Part shown: piece by piece, positions 50,286 through 59,649 of the stretch | Position numbering within the stretch: the first letter of the stretch is position 1 | Layout of the letters: every line of letters begins with the position of its first letter | Notes under the pieces: generated by a model | The model's database searches: none | What the model saw: the letters and a program-made list of their open reading frames with translations, nothing else | Told to the model about the DNA's origin: nothing | Translations under genes and position numbers: made by a program | NCBI GenBank assembly: GCA_031261085.1 | Contig: JAISKB010000023.1 | Coordinates: 60,343-124,342, forward strand | Direction of reading: 5' to 3' | Origin: Christensenellaceae bacterium | Lineage (GTDB): Bacteria > Bacillota > Clostridia > Christensenellales > CAG-138 | DNA: 64,000 nt

Positions 50286-50801
50286 TTACTCCCGCACCTT
50301 GGCGTAAAGCTTCATATCCAATATCACACCGTTTTTTACCGCGTTTTTGCGCAATATGCCTTCCAGCGCAAACCCCGCCTTTTCGAGCACCCGGCAGGAT
50401 GCCGCGTTGGTCGCAAAGGGTTCGGCAAATATGCGCAGCAGGTCGGTGTTTTCGAACGCACGCCGACAGGCTTCGGTAACGGCCCATGTGCCTATGCCCT
50501 TGCCCCAGTAGGGCTGGGCTATATAATACCCCATCTCGGCGGATTGCCGGTGTATGTTCCCCTGCCGAAACACGCCTATGCTGCCAATCGCCGCATCGTC
50601 CGCGGTGATGGCGAAGGCATACTGGCTGCCTTCGGGCGCGGCCAGCGTAGTTTGGATGTATTCCTCCGCATCCCGCAGGGTATAGGGGCAGGGCAAACCA
50701 TCCCGCAGGTTGTTCTGTATGTTTTTGTTGTCGATGGCCTCCCGCAGCGCGGGCGCATCCTCGAGGCGCCATGCGCGCAGGCCATATCCCATTTGCTGCA
50801 T
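50286..50801 (-). CDS. GNAT-family N-acetyltransferase (RimJ/RimL-like)
   Basis: A 171-residue protein. LRAWRLEDAPALREAIDNKN at the start and the acetyl-CoA-binding PYWGKGIGTWAVTEACRRAF (Q/RxxGxG/A region), followed by ATNAASCRVLEKAGFALEG, place it in the RimJ/RimL branch that acetylates protein N-termini or small amines. AAGGAG lies 8 bp before the ATG. It is 12 bp downstream of the small EamA-family gene and is probably cotranscribed with it. The substrate is unknown. Confidence 0.9.
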   Translation of the reverse strand: MQQMGYGLRAWRLEDAPALREAIDNKNIQNNLRDGLPCPYTLRDAEEYIQTTLAAPEGSQYAFAITADDAAIGSIGVFRQGNIHRQSAEMGYYIAQPYWGKGIGTWAVTEACRRAFENTDLLRIFAEPFATNAASCRVLEKAGFALEGILRKNAVKNGVILDMKLYAKVRE

Positions 50802-50813
50802 CCGCGGTTCTCC

Positions 50814-51227
50814 TTACAATATCATCACAAACGTGCCGGCGGTGATGAGTATGCCGCCCACGATGGATTTTATATTTACTTTTTCGCCCAATATCACGAA
50901 AGCCAGCACCATGCTGATGACCACGCTGAATTTGTCGATGGGCACCACCTTGGATACCTCACCCATCTGCAGCGCCTTGTAATAGAACAGCCACGAAAGC
51001 CCCGTGGCGCAGCCCGACAGTATGAGGAACACCCAGCTCTTTTGCGCAATGTGCGTGATATCATGCTGCTTGCCCGTGATGAACACGATGCCCCACGCCA
51101 TGATGATAACCACCACGGTGCGTATAGCCGTGGCAAGGTAGGAATCCACGCCCTCTATGCCGATTTTAGCCAGTATAGAGGTCAACGCCGCAAATATGGC
51201 GGATAACAGCGCAAATGCGACCCACAT
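50814..51227 (-). CDS. Small EamA/DMT-superfamily membrane protein
   Basis: A 137-residue protein with four to five hydrophobic segments and a single EamA repeat (WVAFALLSAIFAALTSILAK ... YYKALQMGEVSKVVPIDKFS ... VVISMVLAFVILGEKVNIKS). Full-size DMT transporters have two such repeats, so this half-size form should work as a dimer, as EmrE-like proteins do. The substrate is unknown. AGAGGT precedes the ATG. A second, full-length relative is encoded at 62899-63777. Confidence 0.85.
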   Translation of the reverse strand: MWVAFALLSAIFAALTSILAKIGIEGVDSYLATAIRTVVVIIMAWGIVFITGKQHDITHIAQKSWVFLILSGCATGLSWLFYYKALQMGEVSKVVPIDKFSVVISMVLAFVILGEKVNIKSIVGGILITAGTFVMIL

Positions 51228-51274
51228 AAATACATACCTCTTTAAACTTTTATTTTAGATTTGCTCTTACAAAA

Positions 51275-52018
51275 TCAATATTGGATACCCACGCCAAATG
51301 CGCGCACCTGAGCGGTCTGCTCAGCCAGGCCCTCGATGGGCAGGCTTTTCATATGCTGCGTGAACGGCAGCGCCTCCCCCGCCATCAGCTGCGCGCCCTC
51401 GGTAAAGTACCACACGCCCAGCAGGCCCCCCGCGTCATCGTAAAAGGCGGTGTATAACAGGTTAAGCGGGCAATCCCGCTCGGCGGTCACCCGCCCGGTC
51501 ATGGTGGTAAACGCCGGGTAATTGTGCGCCAAAAATATCCTGTCCACCGCCAGCGCGTTGCGCGCGCCCTCGCAGGGCTTGCACGAAAGCTTGGCCGCAA
51601 GCGTCGCCTCCGTGCCGGGCGCCAAGCCGCTCTCGGCGCGCCATAGCGCCACATAGCTGCTTTCGCCGGGCAAAACCACGGTTTGCTCCGCAAAAACCGG
51701 CGTAAATACATGTATGATAGCGTTGCCGTCCGCCGTAAACGTAAACTCCGCATCGGTAAGTACGACAGGCGCGTCGCCGGTGTTTTCATAGGCTACCGCG
51801 CCATATAGCATGGTGCCCTCGGCGCCGCTGAGCACATAGGCCGCGGTATCGCGCACGGTGACCTGCGCGCGGGCGGCGGCGCTTGCGCCCTCGGCGGGCA
51901 GCTCGCTGCTCTCCACCGATACGCCGCCGGTAACATCCACTATAACGACTTCGTCTTTGGCGCAGCCGCAGGCGAATAAGCAAGCGATCATCAACATGCA
52001 TATGATATTTTTTCTCAT
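51275..52018 (-). CDS. Secreted lipoprotein, DUF-type, unknown function
   Basis: A 247-residue protein (MRKNIICMLMIACLFACGC) with a short lipoprotein signal peptide; the lipobox is LFAC or FACGC, with Cys at 17 or 19. The mature part has beta-rich segments such as GAVAYENTGDAPVVLTDAEF and FTADGNAIIHVFTPVF, which resemble immunoglobulin-like or FxLYD folds. It has no recognised enzymatic motif. The ATG at 52018 has no ribosome site; a TATAAT lies 6 bp upstream (see promoter). It is anchored to the outer face of the membrane. Confidence 0.75.
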   Translation of the reverse strand: MRKNIICMLMIACLFACGCAKDEVVIVDVTGGVSVESSELPAEGASAAARAQVTVRDTAAYVLSGAEGTMLYGAVAYENTGDAPVVLTDAEFTFTADGNAIIHVFTPVFAEQTVVLPGESSYVALWRAESGLAPGTEATLAAKLSCKPCEGARNALAVDRIFLAHNYPAFTTMTGRVTAERDCPLNLLYTAFYDDAGGLLGVWYFTEGAQLMAGEALPFTQHMKSLPIEGLAEQTAQVRAFGVGIQY

Positions 52019-52024
52019 GGCTCG

Positions 52025-52053
52025 ATTATACCATGGGCATTTCAAACCGTCTA
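52025..52053 (-). promoter_or_regulatory. Promoter immediately before the lipoprotein gene
   Basis: On the minus strand TAGACG (52048-52053) and TATAAT (52025-52030) with a 17-bp spacer. The predicted transcription start is at or next to the ATG at 52018. A TATTAT further upstream is an alternative -10. Confidence 0.5.
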
Positions 52054-52089
52054 TAATAGGAAAGTCACAGGGTATTCAAATTCACGATA

Positions 52090-52117
52090 TTGTAATCTCT
52101 ATAAAGCGTGATACAAT
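52090..52117 (+). promoter_or_regulatory. Promoter of the pgk-tpiA-gpmI genes
   Basis: TTGTAA (52090-52095) and TACAAT (52112-52117) with a 16-bp spacer. Confidence 0.65.
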
Positions 52118-52197
52118 AGAAAATAGAGTGAGATACTGGGGATTTGCCGCAAATTGGCAGCGTTCCCATTAAAATTTACACTATGGAGGATTGCTTT

Positions 52198-53385
52198 ATG
52201 GCTAAAATGACCGTGCAGGATGTGGATGTAAAGGGCAAGCGGGTATTGGTGCGGGTAGACTATAACGTGCCCCTGAGCGAGGGTGGCGAAGTGAGCGATG
52301 ATAAACGCATCGTGGCCTCGCTGCCCACGGTGAATTACCTGCTGGAGCAGGGCGCAAAGGTTATACTCTGCTCCCATTTGGGCCGCCCCAACGGCGAGCC
52401 CAACCCGGCGTTTTCGCTTCAGCCGGTAGCGAAACGGCTGGCCGCGCTGCTGCCCGGCGTGCGCATCGGCTTCTCTTCCGATTGCATCGGCGCCGAGGCC
52501 GCGCAAAAGGCCGCCGCGCTGCAGGGCGGCGAAATACTGCTGCTCGAAAACCTGCGCTACCATAAAGAAGAAGAAAAGAACGACCCCGCGTTTGCGAAGG
52601 AGCTGGCTTCCCTGGCCGAGCTGTATGTATCCGATGCGTTTGGCACGGTGCACCGCGCGCACGCTTCCACCGCCGGCGTAGCGGCATACCTGCCGGCCGT
52701 GGCGGGCTTCCTCATAGGCAAAGAGCTCTCCATAATGGGTGAGGCGCTCGAAAACCCGCAGCGCCCCTTCGTCGCCATACTGGGCGGCGCCAAGGTGGCC
52801 GATAAAATAGGCGTCATTCAAAACCTGCTGCAAAAGTGCGACAGCCTTATCATAGGCGGCGGCATGGCCTATACCTTCATCAAGGCGCAGGGCTATGGCA
52901 TTGGCAGCAGCATGCTCGATGCCGAAAACGTGGGGCTTGCCAAAAACCTGATGGAAGAGGCCGAGCAGCGCGGCGTAAAGCTGCTGCTCCCCACCGATAC
53001 CGTGGTGGCCACGGCGTTTGCGGCGGATGCCGAATATAAAACCGTGCCCTGCGATGCCATCCCCGAGGGCTGGCTGGGCCTCGACATCGGCGAAGAGAGC
53101 GCCAAGCTGTTTGCGCAGGAGATACGCAATGCCAAAACCGTGATTTGGAACGGGCCCATGGGCGTGTTCGAGTTCCCGGCGTTTGCCAAGGGCACCGCGG
53201 CGGTGGCCGAAGCCTGCGCACATTGCCAAGGCACCACCATCGTGGGCGGCGGCGACAGCGCCAGCGCGGTAAAAAAGCTGGGGTATGCCCAGCAGATTAC
53301 CCACATCTCCACCGGCGGCGGCGCCAGCCTGGAGTTCCTCGAGGGCAAGATATTGCCCGGCGTAGCGGCGTTAAACGACAAATAA
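52198..53385 (+). CDS. pgk: Phosphoglycerate kinase
   Basis: A 395-residue protein of standard length. [20 protein letters not shown] is the substrate-binding start, [18 protein letters not shown] [54 protein letters not shown] and [10 protein letters not shown] carry the other conserved parts. It transfers phosphate from 1,3-bisphosphoglycerate to ADP in glycolysis. The ATG at 52198 has TGGAGG upstream. It is the first of three glycolytic genes on the plus strand; gap is not in the window. Confidence 0.98.
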   Translation: MAKMTVQDVDVKGKRVLVRVDYNVPLSEGGEVSDDKRIVASLPTVNYLLEQGAKVILCSHLGRPNGEPNPAFSLQPVAKRLAALLPGVRIGFSSDCIGAEAAQKAAALQGGEILLLENLRYHKEEEKNDPAFAKELASLAELYVSDAFGTVHRAHASTAGVAAYLPAVAGFLIGKELSIMGEALENPQRPFVAILGGAKVADKIGVIQNLLQKCDSLIIGGGMAYTFIKAQGYGIGSSMLDAENVGLAKNLMEEAEQRGVKLLLPTDTVVATAFAADAEYKTVPCDAIPEGWLGLDIGEESAKLFAQEIRNAKTVIWNGPMGVFEFPAFAKGTAAVAEACAHCQGTTIVGGGDSASAVKKLGYAQQITHISTGGGASLEFLEGKILPGVAALNDK

Positions 53386-53411
53386 TTATATATAAATAGG
53401 AGTAGAGTTTT

Positions 53412-54158
53412 ATGCGTAAACCCATCATTGCAGGCAATTGGAAAATGAACCTGACGCCCTCCGAAGCCAAAGCGCTGATTACCGAGCTGATTCCACTGGC
53501 GGCGAACGCCGCGTGCGACGTGGTTGTTTGCCCCCCGTTTGTGGATTTGGCGCTGGCGGTGGAGCTGACCCGCGGCACCAGCATCGGCGTGGGCGCGCAA
53601 AACATCCACTGGGCGCCCAAGGGCGCGTTCACCGGCGAAATTTCCGCCAGCATGCTCAAAGAAATCGGCGTAGGGTATGCCATCATAGGCCACAGCGAGC
53701 GCAGGCAATACTTTGGCGAAACCGACGCTACCGTAAACAGCCGCGCCAAGGCCGCGATTGAGGCTGGCATCACCCCCATCATCTGCGTGGGCGAGAGCCT
53801 TGCGCAGCGCGAGGGCAACGAGACCGAGGCCATCGTATCCGGCCAGGTGAAGGCCGCGCTGGAGGGCATCCCCGCACAGGCGGTCGCGGCGCTGGTCATC
53901 GCCTACGAGCCCATTTGGGCTATCGGCACCGGCAAAACCGCAACCGATGAGCAGGCCAACGAAACCGTAGGCACCATACGCGCAACGGTGGCGCAGCTGT
54001 ATGGCCAAGCCACTGCCGATGCGCTCCGCATACAATACGGCGGCAGCATGAACCCCAAAAACGTGAAGGGCTTGATGGCCCAAAGCGAAATCGATGGCGG
54101 CCTGATTGGCGGCGCCAGCTTAAGCGCAGCGGATTTTGCCCAGGTAATCCATTACTAA
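53412..54158 (+). CDS. tpiA: Triosephosphate isomerase
   Basis: A 248-residue protein. RKPIIAGNWKMNLTPSEA at the N-terminus holds the catalytic Lys; IGHSERRQYFGETDATVNSR the catalytic His; and AYEPIWAIGTGKTATDEQA the catalytic Glu, with the phosphate-gripping loop 6. It interconverts dihydroxyacetone phosphate and glyceraldehyde 3-phosphate. AGGAG lies 9 bp before the ATG, 26 bp after pgk. Standard length; no irregularities. Confidence 0.98.
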   Translation: MRKPIIAGNWKMNLTPSEAKALITELIPLAANAACDVVVCPPFVDLALAVELTRGTSIGVGAQNIHWAPKGAFTGEISASMLKEIGVGYAIIGHSERRQYFGETDATVNSRAKAAIEAGITPIICVGESLAQREGNETEAIVSGQVKAALEGIPAQAVAALVIAYEPIWAIGTGKTATDEQANETVGTIRATVAQLYGQATADALRIQYGGSMNPKNVKGLMAQSEIDGGLIGGASLSAADFAQVIHY

Positions 54159-54169
54159 AACCGATTTTG

Positions 54170-54201
54170 CGGGGCGGGGCGGTAGTATCCCCGCCCTGCC
54201 C
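54170..54201 (+). other. GC-rich hairpin between tpiA and gpmI
   Basis: GGGGCGGGGCGG and CCCCGCCCTGCCC pair around TAGTAT. There is no T tract, so it is probably an mRNA-stabilising or processing element rather than a terminator. Confidence 0.5.
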
Positions 54202-54227
54202 ATAAATTAAAAAAGTTGAGGCAAACT

Positions 54228-55769
54228 ATGACTAAGAATTTAACCGCGCTCATCATACTGGATGGCTTTGGCTGCCGCGAGGACGCGGCCGGCAACGCCA
54301 TCAAAGCGGATGGCGCTAAAAACATAACCGCGCTGCTCCGGGCCTATCCGCACACGCGCATCGCCGCATCGGGCGAGGATGTGGGCCTGCCGGAGGGGCA
54401 GATGGGCAACAGCGAGGTGGGGCACCTGAACATCGGCGCGGGGCGCATCGTATATCAGGAGCTGACCCGCATCACCAAATCCATCAAGGATGGCGATTTT
54501 TTTGAAAACCCTGCCTTTTTAGGCGCGGTGCAAAACTGCAAGGCGCACGATTCCGCCCTGCACCTATATGGCCTTTGCTCCGATGGCGGCGTGCACAGCC
54601 ACCTCACGCACCTGTTTGCGCTGCTCGAGCTCGCCAAGCGACAGGGGCTCACCAAGGTATTTGTGCACTGCTTTATGGATGGCCGGGATGTGCCGCCGCA
54701 GAGCGGCAAGGGGTATATCCACCAGCTCAACGAAAAGCTGCGCGAGCTGGGCATAGGCAAAATCGCCACCGTGATGGGGCGCTACTACGCTATGGATAGG
54801 GATAACCGCTATGAGCGCGTGCAGCAGGCCTACGCGGCGCTGGTATATGGCGCGGGCACAAGGGCCGAGTGTGCCGAAGCCGCCATGCAAGCGAGTTACG
54901 ATGCGGGTGTGACCGATGAATTTGTGCACCCGGTGGTGATTGTGCAAAACGGCGCGCCCGTGGGCAGCATAAAGCCCAACGACAGCATCATATTCTTCAA
55001 CTTTCGCCCCGACCGCGCCCGCGAGATCACGCGCAGCTTCATCTTCGAGGATTTTGACGGCTTTGCGCGCGATAACGGGTATTTCCCGGTACACTATGTA
55101 TCCTTCACGCAATACGACAAAACCTTCGGCGATAGGCTGCACGTCGCGTTTTTACCCCAAACGCTCGCCAACACGCTGGGCGAATATTTGGCGTCGCTGG
55201 GCAAAACGCAGCTGCGCATTGCCGAAACCGAAAAGTACGCGCACGTTACGTTCTTTTTCAACGGCGGTGTAGAAGCGCCCAACGAGGGTGAGGACCGCGT
55301 GCTGATACCCTCGCCCAAGGTGGCCACCTATGACTTAAAGCCCGAAATGAGCGCCTACGAGGTGACGGAGGCGGCGGTGGAGCGCATCCAAAGCGGCGCA
55401 TACGACCTGATGATACTCAACTTCGCCAACCCGGATATGGTGGGCCATACCGGCGTGATGGAAGCCGCCACGGCGGCCGTGCACGCGGTGGATATCTGCA
55501 CCGGCAAGGTGGTGGACGCCCTCCGCAAAGCGGGCGGCCGCGCCATCATCACGGCGGATCACGGCAATTGCGAAAAGATGTACGAGGCCGATGGTTCCCC
55601 CTTTACGGCGCACACCACACAGCCCGTGCCCGTCATTTTGGTGGATGACGCCCGCAAAGGCGCGAGGCTGCGCAGCGATGGCCGTTTGAGCGACCTCGCG
55701 CCCACGCTGCTCACGCTGATGGGCCTGCCCATACCCGCTGAAATGACCGGCAAAAGCCTGATACAGTAG
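54228..55769 (+). CDS. gpmI: 2,3-bisphosphoglycerate-independent phosphoglycerate mutase
   Basis: A 513-residue metalloenzyme of the alkaline-phosphatase fold. LIILDGFGCREDAAGNAIKA carries metal ligands; QMGNSEVGHLNIGAGRIVYQ holds the catalytic Ser; MGRYYAMDRDNRYERVQQAY and ANPDMVGHTGVMEAATAAVH, TADHGNCEKM provide substrate and Mn ligands. It converts 3- to 2-phosphoglycerate. The ATG at 54228 is chosen over a TTG at 54216, which overlaps the GAGG site. A terminator follows at 55840. Confidence 0.97.
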   Translation: MTKNLTALIILDGFGCREDAAGNAIKADGAKNITALLRAYPHTRIAASGEDVGLPEGQMGNSEVGHLNIGAGRIVYQELTRITKSIKDGDFFENPAFLGAVQNCKAHDSALHLYGLCSDGGVHSHLTHLFALLELAKRQGLTKVFVHCFMDGRDVPPQSGKGYIHQLNEKLRELGIGKIATVMGRYYAMDRDNRYERVQQAYAALVYGAGTRAECAEAAMQASYDAGVTDEFVHPVVIVQNGAPVGSIKPNDSIIFFNFRPDRAREITRSFIFEDFDGFARDNGYFPVHYVSFTQYDKTFGDRLHVAFLPQTLANTLGEYLASLGKTQLRIAETEKYAHVTFFFNGGVEAPNEGEDRVLIPSPKVATYDLKPEMSAYEVTEAAVERIQSGAYDLMILNFANPDMVGHTGVMEAATAAVHAVDICTGKVVDALRKAGGRAIITADHGNCEKMYEADGSPFTAHTTQPVPVILVDDARKGARLRSDGRLSDLAPTLLTLMGLPIPAEMTGKSLIQ

Positions 55770-55839
55770 CTTTGCGGCGCCGCCCCCTCTTAGGGATTGG
55801 GGCAAAACCCAACAGGCAGCATGCCGACATATACAAAGA

Positions 55840-55867
55840 GCGCGCCGAGGTTTCGGCGCGCCTTTTG
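55840..55867 (+). terminator. Terminator after gpmI
   Basis: GCGCGCCGA (55840-55848) pairs with TCGGCGCGC (55853-55861), followed by CTTTTG. It also lies just past rpmE on the minus strand. Confidence 0.8.
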
Positions 55868-55880
55868 CTGTAAAGCTTTT

Positions 55881-56081
55881 TTAGTCCAAATTGTAGCGCT
55901 TCTTAAAGCGGTCCACACGTCCGCCGGTATCGACCAGCTTCTGCCGGCCCGTAAAGAACGGGTGGCATTTGGAACAAATTTCCACGGTCATTTCGCTTTT
56001 GACGGAGCCGCTCTTAAACGTTTCGCCGCAAGCGCAGCGGATGACGGATTCGCCATACGCGGGATGGATATCCTTCTTCAT
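55881..56081 (-). CDS. rpmE: Ribosomal protein bL31, zinc-binding type
   Basis: A 66-residue protein ([20 protein letters not shown]). The four Cys in RCACGETF and EICSKCHPF form the zinc ribbon of the C+ type of L31, and [20 protein letters not shown] is the standard C-terminus. It bridges the ribosomal subunits. The ATG at 56081 has GGAGGG upstream; a longer frame exists but is not supported. Promoter TTGCAT-17-TATAAT at 56190. The position near rho is frequent in Firmicutes. Confidence 0.97.
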   Translation of the reverse strand: MKKDIHPAYGESVIRCACGETFKSGSVKSEMTVEICSKCHPFFTGRQKLVDTGGRVDRFKKRYNLD

Positions 56082-56189
56082 TGCGTTTTCCCTCCATAAA
56101 TATTTGCTTGGCGCAGGGCGATTAGCCGCCCTCCTGCTGCATGGGCACATTGCGCGTGCCCGTTTGAGCCTTTACACCCAGACTGTGTT

Positions 56190-56218
56190 ATTATAGCGTA
56201 GACGAAAGTGCAATGCAA
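56190..56218 (-). promoter_or_regulatory. rpmE promoter
   Basis: On the minus strand TTGCAT (56213-56218) and TATAAT (56190-56195) with a 17-bp spacer. Confidence 0.8.
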
Positions 56219-56311
56219 GCGATATTTATATGGCCGCACCAGGTTTTTTCGTGGCGCATCCCAAATGTTCGGCACAGGCGGCAAATCCACCGCATTCGCC
56301 AGCGTTTGCGC

Positions 56312-56340
56312 TTGCGCCGCGGAGGGATATTCTCTATAAT
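56312..56340 (+). promoter_or_regulatory. Promoter of the TetR-type gene
   Basis: TTGCGC (56312-56317) and TATAAT (56335-56340) with a 17-bp spacer. Confidence 0.7.
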
Positions 56341-56383
56341 GTAATCAAAAGCAATCGGCCACTTGGCCGAGAAAGGTTGGCCC

Positions 56384-56950
56384 ATGCCGCGTAAACACGG
56401 GGCGTACGGCAGCGTGCGCGAAGCCATATTGGATACCGCCGCACTGTTATTTACCCAGTGCGGCATACACGCCACCAGCTTGGGGGATATTGCCGAGGCC
56501 GCCAAGCTTAGCAAGGGCACGCTCTACTACTATTATCCCGCCAAAGAGGAGCTTGTGCTCACCATTGCGGATAGCTGCCTGGCGTACATGACGGATGCGG
56601 TGCTCACCTGGGCTGACGGGCTTAGCCGTCAGGAGGATTTGCGCACCGCGCTTTTGGCGCTGCTGCACGCGCTGCAGGCCGATGAACGCCAGGCGCGGCT
56701 GTACATCGCGCTGTGCGGGGAAAGTGCCGTGGGCAACCTGCCGCTGCGCAAGCTCATGCAGCGTCGCCTGCGCGAATGGGTGATGCTGCTGGAGGTGGGC
56801 GCGCTCAAGCTGCAAGATCGCACCTCGCCCATGCTTGGGCAGCAGGCGGAGCTGTTTTTTGCGCTGCTTTCCGGCTGTATGCTGCAGCGGCTGGCCGGCA
56901 TAGGCGATATTTCGGAAGATGTCATGATCGACGCGGTTTTGGGGAAGTAA
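56384..56950 (+). CDS. TetR-family transcriptional regulator
   Basis: A 188-residue protein. Residues about 10-55 are the TetR helix-turn-helix: REAILDTAALLFTQCGIHAT, SLGDIAEAAKLSKGTLYYYY and PAKEELVLTIAD. The C-terminal part is an all-helical ligand-binding domain without a recognisable subtype. The ATG at 56384 has AAAGG about 8 bp upstream; the TTG at 56363 is less likely. It has its own promoter and no obvious target gene next to it. The ligand is unknown. Confidence 0.92.
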   Translation: MPRKHGAYGSVREAILDTAALLFTQCGIHATSLGDIAEAAKLSKGTLYYYYPAKEELVLTIADSCLAYMTDAVLTWADGLSRQEDLRTALLALLHALQADERQARLYIALCGESAVGNLPLRKLMQRRLREWVMLLEVGALKLQDRTSPMLGQQAELFFALLSGCMLQRLAGIGDISEDVMIDAVLGK

Positions 56951-57037
56951 GGGCTTCGCCCCCACGCCCCCGCCGGAGAAATTTCAGCTTACCATGAACG
57001 CAACATGAACGCAAATTGACTTGGAACAACTTCTCCC

Positions 57038-57076
57038 CAAAAAAATTCCCCCTCCTTTGGTAAGGCGGGGGGAAAT
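57038..57076 (-). terminator. Terminator after rho
   Basis: On the minus strand ATTTCCCCCCGCC and GGAGGGGGAAT pair with mismatches around an 8-nt loop, followed by TTTTTTT. Confidence 0.8.
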
Positions 57077-57097
57077 CTCTAGGGGCAAATCAGCCCA

Positions 57098-58909
57098 TTA
57101 CTTCATAAAGCTCTTGCCGGTGGTGTAGCCATTCTTTTCATACACATTCATCCAGCCCTTAAGCCGGGCGACAAATTCTTCGTTGTTGGCGGTTTTCGCC
57201 AGCATGGCGATGAGCTGTTCCGTCACCTCGGCAGGGTTGCCCGCGCTCAGGTTGCGCCGCATGGCAAACACGGCTTCCCGTTCATCGTTCGACAGCAGCA
57301 GCTCCTCGCGGCGCGTACCGCTCTTGTAGATGTCGATGGCGGGGAAAATGCGCTTTTCGCTCATCTTGCGGTCGAGGTGTATTTCCATATTGCCGGTGCC
57401 CTTAAATTCTTCGTATACGATATCGTCCATGCGGCTGCCGGTCTCTATTAGGGTGGTGGCGATGATGGTGAGGCTGCCGCCGTTTTCGATATTGCGCGCC
57501 GCGCCGAAAAAGCGCTTGGGTTTATGCAGCGCGCCCGGGTCCATACCGCCGCTGAGCGTTTTGCCGGTGGCGGGGATGGTGAGGTTATAGGCGCGGGCGA
57601 GCCGGGTAATGGAGTCGATTAACACCACAACGTCCTTGCCCTGCTCCACCAAGCGCATGGCGCGCTCCTGCGCCATTTCAGCCACGCGGGTATGGTGCTC
57701 GGGCAGCTCATCGAAGGTGGAATAGAGCACCTCACCCTTGATGGAACGCTGCATATCCGTTACCTCTTCGGGCCGTTCATCTATGAGCAGCACGATGAGC
57801 GTCACACCCGGGTAATTGGCGACAATGCCGTTGGCGATATTTTTGAGCAGCGTGGTTTTACCGCTTTTGGGCTGGCTCACGATAAGCCCGCGCTGGCCCT
57901 TGCCGATAGGTGCGATAAGGTCGATGAGCCGTATCGCCATGCATTGATCCAGCTCTTTGTTGTCGTGCTCAAGCGTGAGCCGCTCGTTGGGATAGATGGG
58001 CACCAGCTCCTCGAATTGCTTGCGGTGCGGTGCGGATTCTGGATCGTCCCCATTGATTGCGGTGATGTAGAGCAATGCCAAAAAGCGCTCGCCCTCTTTG
58101 CTGGGGCGGGTTTTGCCGGTAACCAGGTCGCCGGTGCGCAGGCCAAAGCGGCGTATCTGCGCGATGGATACATAGATATCATGCGTGCCAGGCAGGTAGT
58201 TTTCGCTGCGGAGGAAGCCATAGCCATCCGGCAGCACCTCGAGCACGCCCTCGCATTCGCCGCACTCGCCGCCCTCGAGCAGCTCGGGCACGGCGGGGTT
58301 GCTGGTGCCGTATTCTTTATTGTAATAGCCATCCGCACGCTGTTCGCCGCGGTCGTTGCGGCGGTAAGCGCTGTCGTCTTCATAGGCGGGGATGTAGCCG
58401 CCCGGCTGGCCGCCCTGCGCGCCATAACCCTGGCCGCCATAGCCTTGGCCGCCCTGGTTGTTGTAGCCTTGGTTGTTATAATCTCGGTTATATGCGTTGT
58501 TATTATAACCACCGGCGTTGTAATTGCCTTGGTTATACCCGCCCTGCGGAGAATAGGAATTGCGGTTGTTGTTGGCGTTGTTGTTGCCGTATGGCTGCCG
58601 CTGCTGGTAGGGGCGGCGGGCCGCATATCCATTATTTTGCTGGTAAGAATTGCGCGGCTGATACGCGGGGGCGGAGTAGCGCGGTTGGTATCCGCCCTCT
58701 GCGGCGGCGGGCGCCGCTTGCCGCGCGGGGGCGGGTTCCGGCTCGGCCGGGGGTTGTTCGCTCTCCTCGGTGGCGGGCAATTTGCCGCCGTTCATAATGA
58801 TATCGACCAACTCATTTTTACGGTATTTGGTGAGGGATTTTACGCCCTGCAGCTTTGCGATTTCACGCAGGTCGTTGAGGCTTTTTTCTTGAAGCATTTC
58901 TCTGGTCAC
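57098..58909 (-). CDS. rho: Transcription termination factor Rho with a prion-like N-terminal insertion
   Basis: A 603-residue hexameric RNA helicase. Residues 1-45 are the Rho N-terminal helical domain ([20 protein letters not shown]). About 50-72 is Pro/Ala-rich, and 73-175 is strongly enriched in Asn, Gln, Gly and Tyr. The cold-shock RNA-binding domain starts near 212 ([20 protein letters not shown]). Walker A is [15 protein letters not shown] near 345, and Walker B is [16 protein letters not shown]. It releases RNA polymerase at Rho-dependent terminators. The start is a GTG at 58909 with AAGGAG 6 bp upstream. Inserted Asn-rich segments are known in clostridial Rho, including the C. botulinum prion-forming one. 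Confidence 0.96.
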   Translation of the reverse strand: MTREMLQEKSLNDLREIAKLQGVKSLTKYRKNELVDIIMNGGKLPATEESEQPPAEPEPAPARQAAPAAAEGGYQPRYSAPAYQPRNSYQQNNGYAARRPYQQRQPYGNNNANNNRNSYSPQGGYNQGNYNAGGYNNNAYNRDYNNQGYNNQGGQGYGGQGYGAQGGQPGGYIPAYEDDSAYRRNDRGEQRADGYYNKEYGTSNPAVPELLEGGECGECEGVLEVLPDGYGFLRSENYLPGTHDIYVSIAQIRRFGLRTGDLVTGKTRPSKEGERFLALLYITAINGDDPESAPHRKQFEELVPIYPNERLTLEHDNKELDQCMAIRLIDLIAPIGKGQRGLIVSQPKSGKTTLLKNIANGIVANYPGVTLIVLLIDERPEEVTDMQRSIKGEVLYSTFDELPEHHTRVAEMAQERAMRLVEQGKDVVVLIDSITRLARAYNLTIPATGKTLSGGMDPGALHKPKRFFGAARNIENGGSLTIIATTLIETGSRMDDIVYEEFKGTGNMEIHLDRKMSEKRIFPAIDIYKSGTRREELLLSNDEREAVFAMRRNLSAGNPAEVTEQLIAMLAKTANNEEFVARLKGWMNVYEKNGYTTGKSFMK

Positions 58910-59343
58910 GGGGGGCTCCTTTCGGGTGGCTATAATTAATATTAATATCTAGCAGATTCGGCAATAAAGCGACGATGCACATATGAGTATCTTTAAGTAT
59001 ACCCGTAAAAGGGTAAAATATACCTAAAAAGGAACTGCCTGCCTGTTATATTAAATTTTATACAAGAGTTTAGTTAATATGCTGTGCATGGTGAATTGCG
59101 CAGAAATTACCATATCCACATACTACCCGTTATACTTCGAAAAGTCAACCCAAAATAATGGCGAATAAGCAAATAAATTATTAACATTTTATGTAAGCGT
59201 ATGCAATTTTTGGCAATTGTTGAAATTTTGTATACATAATAAGGTAATATTATGGCTGGGAGATATTATTATGGTTAACCGGGTCTGTTTTGGCACATTG
59301 CGGCGTATATATCAGCAAGAGCCACAAGAAAGGACGGGCCGGC
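58910..59343. other. AT-rich divergent intergenic region
   Basis: It separates rho (minus) from yabP (plus). Possible promoters are TTGCCG-17-TATTAA on the minus strand near 58940-58970 and TTGGCA (59210-59215) with TACATA 17 bp further or TATACA 15 bp further on the plus strand. No gene or stable RNA was recognised. A sigma-E type promoter for yabP would be expected but no clear match was seen. Confidence 0.4.
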
Positions 59344-59637
59344 ATGATCGAGCAAAAAGCAATAGAAAGCGGGCGTATCCGCGCGCATTCCATCCATATC
59401 GACGAGCGGCAGCTGATGAGCATAAGCGGTGTGAAGGATGTGGACAGCTTTAACGAGCAGGAGGTACAGCTGCTTACCGAAGCGGGGGAGCTGCGCATTG
59501 AAGGAGCGGAGCTGCACCTGACCAAGCTGGACTTGGACGCGGGGCAGGTCATATTGGAGGGCGAAATCTTTGCGCTCGAGTATGCAAGCGAGCAGCAGGC
59601 GAGCAGCGGATCGCTGCTCTCGCGGTTGTTTCGCTAA
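59344..59637 (+). CDS. yabP: Sporulation protein YabP
   Basis: A 97-residue protein of the YabP/YqfC family. RAHSIHIDERQLMSISGVKD, VDSFNEQEVQLLTEAGELRI and EGAELHLTKLDLDAGQVILE are the family pattern. It is needed for spore cortex formation in the mother cell. GAAAGGA lies upstream of the ATG at 59344. The next gene, yabQ, follows after 12 bp, then divIC, the same order as in Bacillus subtilis. Confidence 0.92.
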   Translation: MIEQKAIESGRIRAHSIHIDERQLMSISGVKDVDSFNEQEVQLLTEAGELRIEGAELHLTKLDLDAGQVILEGEIFALEYASEQQASSGSLLSRLFR

Positions 59638-59649
59638 CGAGCGCCCAGC

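Noticed and set aside
52099..53304. Minus-strand open frame of 401 codons opposite pgk
   Set aside because: Pgk is unambiguous on the plus strand, and the antisense product is low-information Ala/Gly/His-rich sequence.
57692..58939. Plus-strand open frame of 415 codons opposite rho
   Set aside because: Its hydrophobic Val/Ala/Ile stretches are the complement of the Asn/Tyr/Gly-rich Rho insertion, not membrane helices of a real protein.
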